In this document: positions 17,001 to 24,258 of the stretch, one piece after another
Layout of the letters: each line of letters starts with the position of its first letter
How positions within the stretch are numbered: the stretch's first letter is position 1
Source: Marivita cryptomonadis
GTDB lineage: Bacteria > Pseudomonadota > Alphaproteobacteria > Rhodobacterales > Rhodobacteraceae
Assembly (NCBI RefSeq): GCF_002115725.1
Contig: NZ_JFKD01000027.1
Span: forward strand, 1-35,146
Length of the DNA: 35,146 nucleotides
Reading direction: 5' to 3'
The notes under the pieces: generated by a model
Databases searched by the model: none
What the model saw: the letters and a program-made list of their open reading frames with translations, nothing else
Told to the model about the DNA's origin: nothing
Made by a program: the position numbers and the translations under genes

Positions 17001-17336
17001 GAGACTGCCCGACTTTTGGATGATCTCGGCTTCAAAATCGTTGCTACCTCAGGAACCGCCAAGTTCCTGTCCGAGCACGGCATTTCCTGCGAGACAACGA
17101 AGAAGGTCTATGAAGGACGTCCCAACATTGTCGATCTTATGAAAGATGGCGGGATTGACCTTGTAATGAATACGACCGAGGGCACCGCTTCTGTAGAGGA
17201 CAGCCGAGAAATCCGCTCGGTCGCTCTCTACGACAAAATCCCCTATTTCACCACTGCAGCTGGAGCACATGCTGCCGCACTTGCCATGAAAGCCCAAGAG
17301 GAAGGCGAGCTTGTTGTCAAACCACTGCAAGCATAG
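14004..17336 (+). CDS. carB: Carbamoyl-phosphate synthase large subunit
   Basis: A 1110-residue enzyme that makes carbamoyl phosphate from bicarbonate, ammonia (from the CarA glutaminase) and two ATP, for pyrimidine and arginine synthesis. The two homologous halves are plain: the carboxyphosphate half starts [20 protein letters not shown] with ATP-grasp signatures [12 protein letters not shown] and [18 protein letters not shown], and the carbamate half repeats them as [32 protein letters not shown] and [18 protein letters not shown]. The final ~150 residues form the methylglyoxal-synthase-like allosteric domain ([13 protein letters not shown], NTTEG). Slightly longer than the E. coli protein (1073). 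carA is not in the window. ATG 14004 has GAGGTGA upstream. Confidence 0.98.
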   Translation: [1110 protein letters not shown]

Positions 17337-17396
17337 CGGCTGTGTTTGCTTGCTCCTGCTACCAAGGCGCCTCGAAAACCGAACGCCCTTCAACCG

Positions 17397-18038
17397 CTAT
17401 CTAAGCTTGGCGACATCAGCTTCGCCAACAACTGTTCCATTGGCCAAGAGCAATTCCGCACCAGTTTCGCCGAACTGAATCTCCTCCACCAAGCCTCCAG
17501 TGTATACGGGCACATTAATCAGTGCATTATCTCCGATCCCACGGACTTCAACCGTCAACAGCCCCGTCGCAGCCAGTGAACCGTCAAGCGCCTTACCATC
17601 CCATTGCAGTCTTGTCTGACCTGCATTCAAGTTCACTTCTGCCACCAATGCACCCCTTTCGTTGGTGATGGTAAGCTTGGCGTCACCATCTTGCCGTGGC
17701 GCCTCACCCAATTCAAACGCAATGGCCGAACCGGAATAGTTGAAAGGGCCATCATGCAACGCATATCGCCCAACCACCGAAGCAAAATTCGAGATACGGC
17801 TGGCAGACAACATGTTGATCAATGACCCTATATTCTGATTGGTCAGCGTTTGCTGTTCGACCATTGAGAAAGTCGCCAATTGGCTGGCAAATTGATCAGC
17901 GGCCATTGGGCTTAAGGGATCCTGGTTTTGGATCTGTGTTGTCAGCATCCTCAGGAATGTCTCAAAATCCTGCGAAACACCTTTTTCTGAAGAAGGCGCA
18001 AGGTTAGTATTTTGTATTTCAACTTGGGCGATTTCCAC
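17397..18038 (-). CDS. flgD: Flagellar hook capping/scaffold protein FlgD
   Basis: A 213-residue FlgD: the hook cap that lets FlgE subunits assemble and is then discarded. The N-terminal FlgD signature is FLRMLTTQIQNQDPLSPMAADQFASQLATFSMVEQ (residues about 29-63), followed by NQNIGSLINM. The C-terminal part holds the Ig/Tudor-like hook-capping domain (LTITNERGALVAEV, LQWDGKALDG). It starts at GTG 18038, with AAGAGGT 5 nt upstream; this ribosome site overlaps the TAA of fliK, implying coupled translation. It is exported by the flagellar system, so no signal peptide is expected. Convergent with carB, only 60 bp apart. Confidence 0.92.
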   Translation of the reverse strand: MEIAQVEIQNTNLAPSSEKGVSQDFETFLRMLTTQIQNQDPLSPMAADQFASQLATFSMVEQQTLTNQNIGSLINMLSASRISNFASVVGRYALHDGPFNYSGSAIAFELGEAPRQDGDAKLTITNERGALVAEVNLNAGQTRLQWDGKALDGSLAATGLLTVEVRGIGDNALINVPVYTGGLVEEIQFGETGAELLLANGTVVGEADVAKLR

Positions 18039-18047
18039 AATGACCTC

Positions 18048-19349
18048 TTAGATACGCTTGTCGACCCCAGTAGCTGGAAAAAATTGCGTTGCAACTGCAA
18101 CCTCCTCCACCAGATTTTGAGTCATTTCGTTTTTAGCGCTGTTAAGCGATTTTTCGGAAGAGTGCCCTCCAGCGCATCCATTAGAAAAAGAGAATTGATA
18201 ACTTTGTAAATCAGATTGTCTAAAAATATTTCTTAATTCTTGTTGATTACGCGAAAGTAATTCGGTGAGCTCTTTACTTGAGGCCGTGAATTTGATGTCG
18301 ACACCTTCAATACCATTTTCCAACGTTATGATTGTAAGTGGTTGATCAGAAGTTAAGCTTGTTGAAAATATGCCAATTTCGGCTGGCCGTCGCACCCAGT
18401 TTTCCAAGCGGGTCTGATGTCCAAACCGATCTATGTATCCAGCTGTTCCTTTGGAGATTTCATCTAAATATTTCGGCTCGACAGATGCCGGCACGTCAAT
18501 ATCAACTTGCGCAGAAGATGAGATTGCCATCTCATCCTTATGCAAAATCGACAAAGGTCGCAGTGGAATATTTTTTGTGTTTGAGTTCCCTCCATCTATC
18601 CAACGGTCAACACGATGACCAACACCTTCTTTAAGCCCACCGTCACCAGAAACCCGTGTTTCATTCACAGCCATATTTTTATCATTTGGAAATTCTACGA
18701 GCTGTTTAGCGCTATGTTCGAAAATAGTGATATTATTCTCTGCGTAATTTCTTATGTCTCCTCCAGATCGAAAACTTGATTGCAGATGTTGAACACTTGT
18801 AACCGTTGGAGCTTTCACACTACTCATGGGTGGTGAGTCTTTCAAAAAATCATTCTTGTCAGAACCCTCATGTACACTTGGAAGCTCGCGGACCAAGTTC
18901 TCAGCTTGTACTTTTTTCATTGGGAGCTTTTGGGAGCTTAATTTGTAATTTGACGCCGTAGATGAAGCCTCTTGAGAGATGTCCAATATATGAGAATGCG
19001 GATTTGACTGTCTACCAAAGTTCAGAACAAAATTCATTCTTTCGTTAGTGTGTATCATAGAACGAAATTTGGCTTGCCGTGGAATGCCTTCTGACTGAGG
19101 GGAATGTGAAGAGATTATTTGACTAGAAGCTATTTCATTTGAAGAAATTTCATCCGAGTAATCTCTAGAGGGTTGCGGCTTTTTCAGAAAATTTTTATCT
19201 TCTAAATCTTCAATTAATACTTTTTCAGAATCTACTCCTGAAATAGATAAGTTTTTCACAATAAATATATGCTGAAGAAAATTTGTAGGATCGACTTGAA
19301 CAGAGTCATCCACGTCATCCACAGTGGGTGAGCATATATTCTTGGTCAT
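18048..19349 (-). CDS. fliK: Putative flagellar hook-length control protein FliK
   Basis: A 433-residue protein (448 if the frame's TTG at 19394 is used) identified mainly by position and tail. It lies 9 bp upstream of flgD in the same operon, and its last ~110 residues have the FliK C-terminal pattern: LTIITLENGIEGVDIKFTAS, SKELTELLSRNQQELRNIF and DLQSYQFSFSNG. FliK measures hook length and switches export specificity through FlhB. The N-terminal two thirds are Ser/Asn/Lys-rich, low in complexity and unalignable, as is usual for FliK. The DNA is clearly AT-richer than the neighbouring genes. Start uncertain: neither ATG 19349 nor the upstream TTG/GTG codons has a good RBS. Confidence 0.7.
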   Translation of the reverse strand: MTKNICSPTVDDVDDSVQVDPTNFLQHIFIVKNLSISGVDSEKVLIEDLEDKNFLKKPQPSRDYSDEISSNEIASSQIISSHSPQSEGIPRQAKFRSMIHTNERMNFVLNFGRQSNPHSHILDISQEASSTASNYKLSSQKLPMKKVQAENLVRELPSVHEGSDKNDFLKDSPPMSSVKAPTVTSVQHLQSSFRSGGDIRNYAENNITIFEHSAKQLVEFPNDKNMAVNETRVSGDGGLKEGVGHRVDRWIDGGNSNTKNIPLRPLSILHKDEMAISSSAQVDIDVPASVEPKYLDEISKGTAGYIDRFGHQTRLENWVRRPAEIGIFSTSLTSDQPLTIITLENGIEGVDIKFTASSKELTELLSRNQQELRNIFRQSDLQSYQFSFSNGCAGGHSSEKSLNSAKNEMTQNLVEEVAVATQFFPATGVDKRI

Positions 19350-19515
19350 TGACGAGCCACGTGAAAAATTCAGATCTACGAGCACAACACCCAACTCATG
19401 TTAACGCCAAGGATACTTTACACTCTAATGCTATTTTTCAGCTCCTTACAAACTACTAACGAGTGCGTGATTATTTATCAAAATCTATCTAATTAGATCA
19501 GGTTTCCAAATCGTA

Positions 19516-19530
19516 TTAATTCAAAATTCA
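19516..19530. promoter_or_regulatory. Possible CtrA-like site upstream of fliK
   Basis: TTAATTCAAAATTCA is one base from the CtrA consensus TTAA-N7-TTAA. It lies in the AT-rich 189-bp stretch between fliK and the insertion sequence, about 170 bp from the fliK ATG. In AT-rich DNA such near-matches are frequent, so support is weak. Confidence 0.2.
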
Positions 19531-19607
19531 CATCTATCGCAGAATCTAATGGCGCACGGTGAGCGTGGCGCGGGCACGGTGTTTGTCAAAGGAGTTGTCC
19601 GCCGATT

Positions 19608-20669
19608 TCATGCGGCGTCTCTGATTTCAGGAGCACCTATTTCGGTTTCGGGGTTGAGCCAGACGGGTCCAGCGGGTTGCCAGTTGCGGGTTTTGCCTGA
19701 CCAGCGTTGCGGGTTTTGCGCCCGTGCAATTGCATAGAGACTGGCACGGCTGGCGAGGGTTGCGCGATCGAGCCCGGCGTGACGCGCATCTGGCGTGACG
19801 AAGCGGATGGCGCTGTGCAGGTGCTGCCCGTTATACCAGCTGGCGAAGGATTTCACCCAGGCTTGGGCATCGGCCTTCGTGGCAAATCCCTTGTTCGGCC
19901 AGTCCGGGCGATATTTGCAGGTGCGGAACAGCGCCTCGGAGAACGGGTTGTCATTGCTGACGCGCGGGCGGCTGTAGGACGCGGTGATGCCCAGTTTCTC
20001 CATAGTCACCTTCATCGTCGCGCCCTTCATCGGGCTGCCGTTGTCAGCGTGCAAGACCAGCGGACGCAGGGTGCAGCCCTCGGCCAGAACCGCCTGACGG
20101 ACCAGAGTGGCCGCCAGCTCCGCGCTTTCGCGCTCATGAACTTCCCAGCCGACGATCTTCCGGCTGAAGATGTCCACGATCAGGTAGAGGTAGAAGAACA
20201 TCCCCGCGACCGGCCCCGGCATCCAGGTGATGTCCCAGGTCCACACTTCGCAGGGTGCGCTGGCCATGTAGCTGGTGGGTGGTTTGCGCCGGATCGGCGG
20301 TCTGGCCCGGCCCCGGTGCTGCTGCTGCCCCTCTGCGCGCAGGATGCGGTAGAAGCTGGATTCTGACGCCAGATACCGCCCCTGATCAGCCAGCTTCGGC
20401 ACGATCTGGCTGGGCGGAAGGCTGGCAAATTCCGTTGAATTACATGCCTCCAGCACAGCCGCGCGTTCCGCCGGGCTCAGCTTGTTGCGCGGTTCCGGAC
20501 GCGGCACGAGGGGGCGCTGATCGGGCTGCACCTCGCCGCCTTTCGTCCAGCGACGCAGGGTGCGGTCGCTGATGTCCAGCACGGCACAGGCTTTGGCCCG
20601 GCGCGCGCCAGCGGCGACGGCCTCTTCGATCAGCAGCGTGGCGGTTTGGCGATGTGGGGTGCTGATCAT
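19608..20669 (-). CDS. IS3-family transposase OrfB (DDE catalytic subunit)
   Basis: A 353-residue integrase-core protein. An N-terminal helix-turn-helix region (ACAVLDISDRTLRRW) and an HTH_21-like segment precede the rve domain. The catalytic acidic residues are visible as TWDITW, LHADNGSPMKG and NPFSEALF (D, D, E), followed by WYNGQHLHSAIRFVTP, the K/H-containing end typical of IS3 OrfB. ATG 20669 overlaps the orfA stop (ATGA), but the frame is open upstream to the slippery A6G, so the active transposase is probably an OrfAB fusion of about 517 residues. The reading frame is intact, so the element may be functional. Its 3' end lies just inside the left inverted repeat. Confidence 0.92.
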   Translation of the reverse strand: MISTPHRQTATLLIEEAVAAGARRAKACAVLDISDRTLRRWTKGGEVQPDQRPLVPRPEPRNKLSPAERAAVLEACNSTEFASLPPSQIVPKLADQGRYLASESSFYRILRAEGQQQHRGRARPPIRRKPPTSYMASAPCEVWTWDITWMPGPVAGMFFYLYLIVDIFSRKIVGWEVHERESAELAATLVRQAVLAEGCTLRPLVLHADNGSPMKGATMKVTMEKLGITASYSRPRVSNDNPFSEALFRTCKYRPDWPNKGFATKADAQAWVKSFASWYNGQHLHSAIRFVTPDARHAGLDRATLASRASLYAIARAQNPQRWSGKTRNWQPAGPVWLNPETEIGAPEIRDAA

Positions 20670-21160
20670 ACGTCCTCTCCGTCCCCCCAGATCGCTGCCG
20701 CCTTTTTTCTGAGAACCAGAAGTGCTGCGGTCTCGGCCAATGCGCGGTCTTTGCGAGCAAGCTCGCGTTCCAGTTCCTTGACCCGCTTTTTTTCGTCCTT
20801 GGTCGCCCGCCCAAGACGCGCAGTGCTGGCACGATCCCAGTCGTTCGCCTGTTCACACGCAGCCCGCCACGCCGAGATCTGCGCTGGATAGAGCCCGCGC
20901 TTGCGGCAGTATTCGCCCAGATCGGCCTCGTTCAGCGCCGCCGTTTCCAGCACCGCCGCGAACTTGTCGCGCGAGGACCAGCCCTCGGGGCCAGCGTCTG
21001 CGTCGGGCAGAAGCTGCCCCTTGCCGCGCGCCTCGGCACGCCACTTGTGCAGCGTCGCCTCAGAGATCCCTTCCTCCTGCGACAGCTGCCGAATGGCCAT
21101 GGTGTTCGGCGGCAGCATCCGCTTCAGCACAGCCGCCTTGCGTTCCGGTGAGTATCCCAA
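20666..21160 (-). CDS. IS3-family transposase OrfA (helix-turn-helix subunit)
   Basis: A 164-residue OrfA with an N-terminal helix-turn-helix (AIRQLSQEEGISEATLHKWR), a second DNA-binding-like segment (GEYCRKRGLYPAQISAWRAA) and a C-terminal leucine-zipper-like coiled coil (KRVKELERELARKDRALAET) used for multimerisation. It starts at TTG 21160 with an AGGACGA site; no in-frame ATG exists after the upstream TAG. Near its end the codons AGA AAA AAG provide the classical A-AAA-AAG -1 frameshift heptamer, leading into orfB. Confidence 0.88.
   Translation of the reverse strand: MGYSPERKAAVLKRMLPPNTMAIRQLSQEEGISEATLHKWRAEARGKGQLLPDADAGPEGWSSRDKFAAVLETAALNEADLGEYCRKRGLYPAQISAWRAACEQANDWDRASTARLGRATKDEKKRVKELERELARKDRALAETAALLVLRKKAAAIWGDGEDV
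20702..20708 (-). promoter_or_regulatory. Programmed -1 frameshift site (A6G) joining orfA and orfB
   Basis: The minus strand reads A AAA AAG in the orfA frame (orfA codon AAG is residue 153). A -1 slip continues as GGC GGC AGC GAT and runs without a stop through the orfB ATG, giving a fused OrfAB. This is the standard IS3-family arrangement. Confidence 0.75.
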
Positions 21161-21329
21161 ATCATCGTCCTATCCCGCCCACCTGAGAAATAGAGGAAAA
21201 GTAGAGCAGCGGACAACTTCCCTGACACAGGGGGGGCACGACCCAGCACTTGTCAGAATGGCATTGAACCGCAATCCTTTTATTTGAGGGTTGCCCAGAA
21301 ATGTGCAAAGCACAATTGAAAGGAATACA

Positions 21330-22601
21330 ATGTCCAGCATTCTGACAAACAATGGCGCCATGGTCGCGCTTCAAACACTTAAATCAATCAATTCTCGATT
21401 GACCGATACACAAAATGCGATCTCGACCGGAAAATCGGTTGGCACAGCACGCGACAATGCCGCCGTATGGGCCATCTCAAAGGTCATGGAGTCTGACGTT
21501 AAAGGGTTCCAGGGCATCTCAGATAGCCTGAATCTTGGTGAATCCACTGTGGCAGTGGCGCGTAACGGTGCGGAAACCGTGACTGACCTTCTGACTGAGA
21601 TGAAAGGAAAAATCGTTGCATCTCAAGAACAGAATGTCGATCGCGCAAAAATTCAAACTGATATCATCGCGTTGCGTGACCAAATCAATGCAGTCGTAGG
21701 GGCTGCTCAATTCAATGGCCTAAATCTCTTGTCAAATCGGGAAACCGATGCCGGTTCTGGAACAGTGAATGTCCTCGCGTCCCTCGATCGTTCTTCTAGC
21801 GGCGTATCAGCCAGCGATATTGCTGTCGGAAAGAAAGATCTTGGCACTACCGCCAGTTCAGTGACTGGCGGGACCGTGGCAAACCTGACAGCGGCAGCAA
21901 CTCTTAATGCAACTCAAACAGCTTCTCTTGCAGTGACTGCACCGACAGGTGCGGGTCAGATTTTCAGCCTTGGCCTGACTGGAACAGACGCCAACGGCGA
22001 CAACTTCGCTCCAGCGGACTACACAACCGGAACGACCGCAGCGGACGCGCAGAAAATTATGTATATCGCTCGGGATGGTGACACCGCTGGTGATGTCGCA
22101 AAAGGACTGGCGCAGGCGTTTGCCATCTACGCAGCTGAACAAGGCCTCGATACCGACGTCTTCAATGTCACTGCTTCCGGAAGCAGCCTGTCGATCGCAT
22201 CCTCTGTGACTGATGGCACGGACACGATCGCTGCGCGCATCGATACCCTTACCAGCCCAACGGAAGTCACGATCGGTGGTGGTTTGGAGAGACTCAATGA
22301 TATCGACGTAACGACAGACAGTGGTGCTGATGCTGCATTGGTTGCAATCGAATTCATGATCCAGAATGCCATCGATTCCGCCGCATCTTTCGGGTCGGCT
22401 CAAGGGCGCATTGAAACACAGTCGAACTTCATTTCCAGCCTGACCGACTCCTTGAAATCCGGTATCGGGACACTGGTCGATGCGGATATGGAAGAAGCAT
22501 CCGCAAGGCTGCAAGCTCTTCAAGTCCAGCAACAGCTGGGCGTTCAAGCGCTCTCCATTGCCAACCAGGCGCCGCAATCTTTGCTCTCATTGTTCCGGTG
22601 A
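21330..22601 (+). CDS. fliC: Flagellin
   Basis: A 423-residue flagellin, the filament subunit. The conserved N-terminal D0/D1 region is MSSILTNNGAMVALQTLKSI followed by NSRLTDTQNAISTGKSVGTARDNAA, and the C-terminal D0/D1 region is ASARLQALQVQQQLGVQALSIANQAPQSLLSLFR. The central ~200 residues are Thr/Ala/Asp-rich and variable, as expected for the surface-exposed part. ATG 21330 has AAGGA 6 nt upstream; an earlier in-frame start at 21291 is not in the family. The IS3 element ends 102 bp upstream, so the native promoter may be lost, split or confined to that short stretch. A GC hairpin follows the stop. It leads the fliC-flaF-flbT-DUF1217 group. Confidence 0.95.
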   Translation: MSSILTNNGAMVALQTLKSINSRLTDTQNAISTGKSVGTARDNAAVWAISKVMESDVKGFQGISDSLNLGESTVAVARNGAETVTDLLTEMKGKIVASQEQNVDRAKIQTDIIALRDQINAVVGAAQFNGLNLLSNRETDAGSGTVNVLASLDRSSSGVSASDIAVGKKDLGTTASSVTGGTVANLTAAATLNATQTASLAVTAPTGAGQIFSLGLTGTDANGDNFAPADYTTGTTAADAQKIMYIARDGDTAGDVAKGLAQAFAIYAAEQGLDTDVFNVTASGSSLSIASSVTDGTDTIAARIDTLTSPTEVTIGGGLERLNDIDVTTDSGADAALVAIEFMIQNAIDSAASFGSAQGRIETQSNFISSLTDSLKSGIGTLVDADMEEASARLQALQVQQQLGVQALSIANQAPQSLLSLFR

Positions 22602-22608
22602 TAAAGAC

Positions 22609-22628
22609 CGGGCCGTTCAAGCGGCCCG
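22609..22628 (+). terminator. Hairpin after the flagellin gene
   Basis: CGGGCCG-ttcaag-CGGCCCG is a perfect 7-bp stem 7 bp after the flagellin TGA. No T-run follows, so it may act as an attenuator or mRNA stabiliser, favouring flagellin over the downstream flaF-flbT transcript, rather than as a full terminator. Confidence 0.55.
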
Positions 22629-22670
22629 CTCCGCCTTCACCACAATGATACTGCATAGGTTGAACTCGTA

Positions 22671-23039
22671 ATGTCTCAGAACCTCGCTCACCATAATTAT
22701 TCAAACGCACAGACGAGATCGGTAAAGGATGCAGAAATTGACGTCATTCTTGAAACGACTCGACGCTTGAGGCGTGCTAATCAGATGCGCGCCGAAAATT
22801 TTCCCGACTTTGCCAGTGCTTTAAGAGATAATTGCAAACTGTGGATTGTACTTTCCGCTGATGTAGCGAGCACCGGCAATGCCTTGCCAGAAAGCCTTCG
22901 TGCAAGAATATTTTACTTGGGTGAGTTCACACAGGAGCACACACGCAAAATTCTTTCGAACAAACTATCGGCCGACCCATTGATTGATATCAATCTTTCG
23001 GTGTTGCGCGGCCTTACAAACAAGAAGGATTCTCAATGA
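22671..23039 (+). CDS. flaF: Flagellar biosynthesis regulator FlaF
   Basis: A 122-residue FlaF. In Caulobacter and rhizobia FlaF is needed for flagellin translation or secretion and works against FlbT. Family features: an N-terminal NYSNAQTRSVKDAEIDVILE segment, then RLRRANQ, LRDNCKLWIVLSADV, and a C-terminal helical tail (LPESLRARIFYLGEFTQEHT). It is 69 bp after the flagellin stop, past the GC hairpin, and its TGA overlaps the flbT ATG (ATGA at 23036-23039), so the antagonistic pair is translated in step. The RBS is weak, which fits a low-dose regulator. Confidence 0.92.
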   Translation: MSQNLAHHNYSNAQTRSVKDAEIDVILETTRRLRRANQMRAENFPDFASALRDNCKLWIVLSADVASTGNALPESLRARIFYLGEFTQEHTRKILSNKLSADPLIDINLSVLRGLTNKKDSQ

Positions 23040-23440
23040 CCGGTCTTGTACTGAAATTAGGCCCCAAAGAACGTGTCTTGATTAATGGGGCGGTAATTGA
23101 AAACGGTGATCGTCGTTCGCGAATTACTGTTTTGACTGCACAGGCTAATATCCTGCGTCTCAAAGATGCAATACATCCAGACGATGCTAACACTCCGGTG
23201 CGCCGGGCGTGCTATCTGGCACAACTTCTGCTCAGCGGCGAAGTCGATGCATCCCCTCTTTGGGACAGGTTAATGGGACAAATTCAGATCTTGGCAGATG
23301 TTTTGGTCGACCGGGCAAGTTCGAACCTTTTGCAGCAAGCGAAAGTCGCAATCGAGGAAAGAAATGCTTACGGGTGTTTAAAACTTCTCAGACAGATTTT
23401 GCCACTGGAAGCGCGTCTCTTGGCGCAGCGCAGACAATGA
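23036..23440 (+). CDS. flbT: Flagellin mRNA regulator FlbT
   Basis: A 134-residue FlbT, which binds flagellin mRNA and in Caulobacter promotes its decay until the hook is finished. The start MTGLVLKLGPKERVLINGAV is the conserved FlbT N-terminus, and NGDRRSRITVLTAQANILRLKDAI continues the family pattern. The C-terminal third (LLRQILPLEARLL) is helical. It overlaps flaF upstream and the DUF1217 gene downstream, each as ATGA, making a tightly coupled trio. Its target here should be the flagellin transcript just upstream. Confidence 0.92.
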   Translation: MTGLVLKLGPKERVLINGAVIENGDRRSRITVLTAQANILRLKDAIHPDDANTPVRRACYLAQLLLSGEVDASPLWDRLMGQIQILADVLVDRASSNLLQQAKVAIEERNAYGCLKLLRQILPLEARLLAQRRQ

Positions 23441-24243
23441 GCTTTCAGCCATTCGTATCAGGCACGGGTCTTGCAGGTTGGACGCTTCTCAAGTCAACGC
23501 TGAGCACCCAAAAAGCTGCGTTCAACCGGAACCCACAAACACTCTCAAACTCAAGATATTTTCTAGAAAAGTTCGACACCGTCAACAGTGCCGAGGACCT
23601 TGTCGAAAATCGCCGATTATTGCGCGTTGTCCTTGGAGCGTACGGCCTTTCCGAAGACATCAATAACATACACTTCGTAAAGACCCTTATGAAAGAAGGC
23701 GTCGATAGCCGGGCTGCTTTGGCCAATAAGTTGTCGGATCAAAGATATAAAGCGCTCGCTCGGGATTTCGATTTTTCGACAACGCCACCGCAGCACAAGC
23801 TGGCGACAGGATTCGCTGAAGAAATCGTGGTGCGCTTTCAAAATAATGCTTTTGAAATCAAGATCGGAGAAAATGATCAGGATATGCGTCTTGCTTTAGA
23901 GTTTTCGCGCGAATTCAGAAAACTCTCTGCAACCTCGATGTCTAATGCTGCAGGTTGGTATCAAGTTCTTGCAACACCGCCCATTAGGGAAGTGATGCAA
24001 ACAGCCCTTGGCCTTCCAAAGGCATTTGCGCAGTTGGATATCGATGATCAGCATCAAAGAATTAAAGCCAAGGCAGAGAATGCTTTTGGCACCAGCAGCC
24101 TTTCAGAGCTCAGCAGCGAAGCGCTGGCCGAAAAGATAACCCGCCAGTTTCTGGTAATGCGCGACGTTGGAAAAACGGCGGAATCCACGCCCTGGCAAAC
24201 AGCCCTCATGTTACTGCAGGCAATTCCCCAAAGATCCTCTTAA
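23437..24243 (+). CDS. DUF1217 flagellar-locus protein
   Basis: A 268-residue DUF1217-type protein, found almost only inside alphaproteobacterial flagellar clusters. Recognisable parts: MSFQPFVSGTGLAGWTLLKS, VENRRLLRVVLGAYGLSED, DSRAALANKLSDQRYKALAR and AGWYQVLATPPIREVMQTALGLP. No signal peptide or membrane segment is seen; it may be an exported or cytosolic assembly factor, but its role is unproven. A longer frame begins at 23209 inside flbT; ATG 23437 is chosen because it overlaps the flbT TGA (ATGA). Its stop is 15 bp from the stop of the convergent fliI gene. Confidence 0.75.
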   Translation: MSFQPFVSGTGLAGWTLLKSTLSTQKAAFNRNPQTLSNSRYFLEKFDTVNSAEDLVENRRLLRVVLGAYGLSEDINNIHFVKTLMKEGVDSRAALANKLSDQRYKALARDFDFSTTPPQHKLATGFAEEIVVRFQNNAFEIKIGENDQDMRLALEFSREFRKLSATSMSNAAGWYQVLATPPIREVMQTALGLPKAFAQLDIDDQHQRIKAKAENAFGTSSLSELSSEALAEKITRQFLVMRDVGKTAESTPWQTALMLLQAIPQRSS

Positions 24244-24258
24244 GGACACACCCTACCG

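Larger units (their letters stand above)
19584..21227 (-). mobile_element. IS3-family insertion sequence (about 1.64 kb)
   Basis: The element is bounded by imperfect terminal inverted repeats. The left end at 19584-19604 begins TGTCAAAGGAGTTGTCCGC and the right end (21207-21227, read inward) begins TGTCAGGGAAGTTGTCCGC; 17 of 21 bases match. It holds overlapping orfA and orfB in the minus direction, linked by an A6G slippery site. The TG...CA termini and the orfA/orfB layout are typical of IS3. The three bases flanking each side (GTT and CAG) are not a target duplication. It sits between fliK and the flagellin gene, 102 bp before the flagellin ATG. Confidence 0.88.

Noticed and set aside
19572..21241. 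GGGCACG on both sides of the IS as a target-site duplication
   Set aside because: The copies do not abut the inverted repeats (offsets differ) and IS3 elements normally make 3-4-bp duplications, so this is probably chance.
23209..23436. N-terminal extension of the DUF1217 gene inside flbT
   Set aside because: The stretch is the out-of-frame shadow of flbT; ATG 23437 overlaps the flbT stop and matches the family start.
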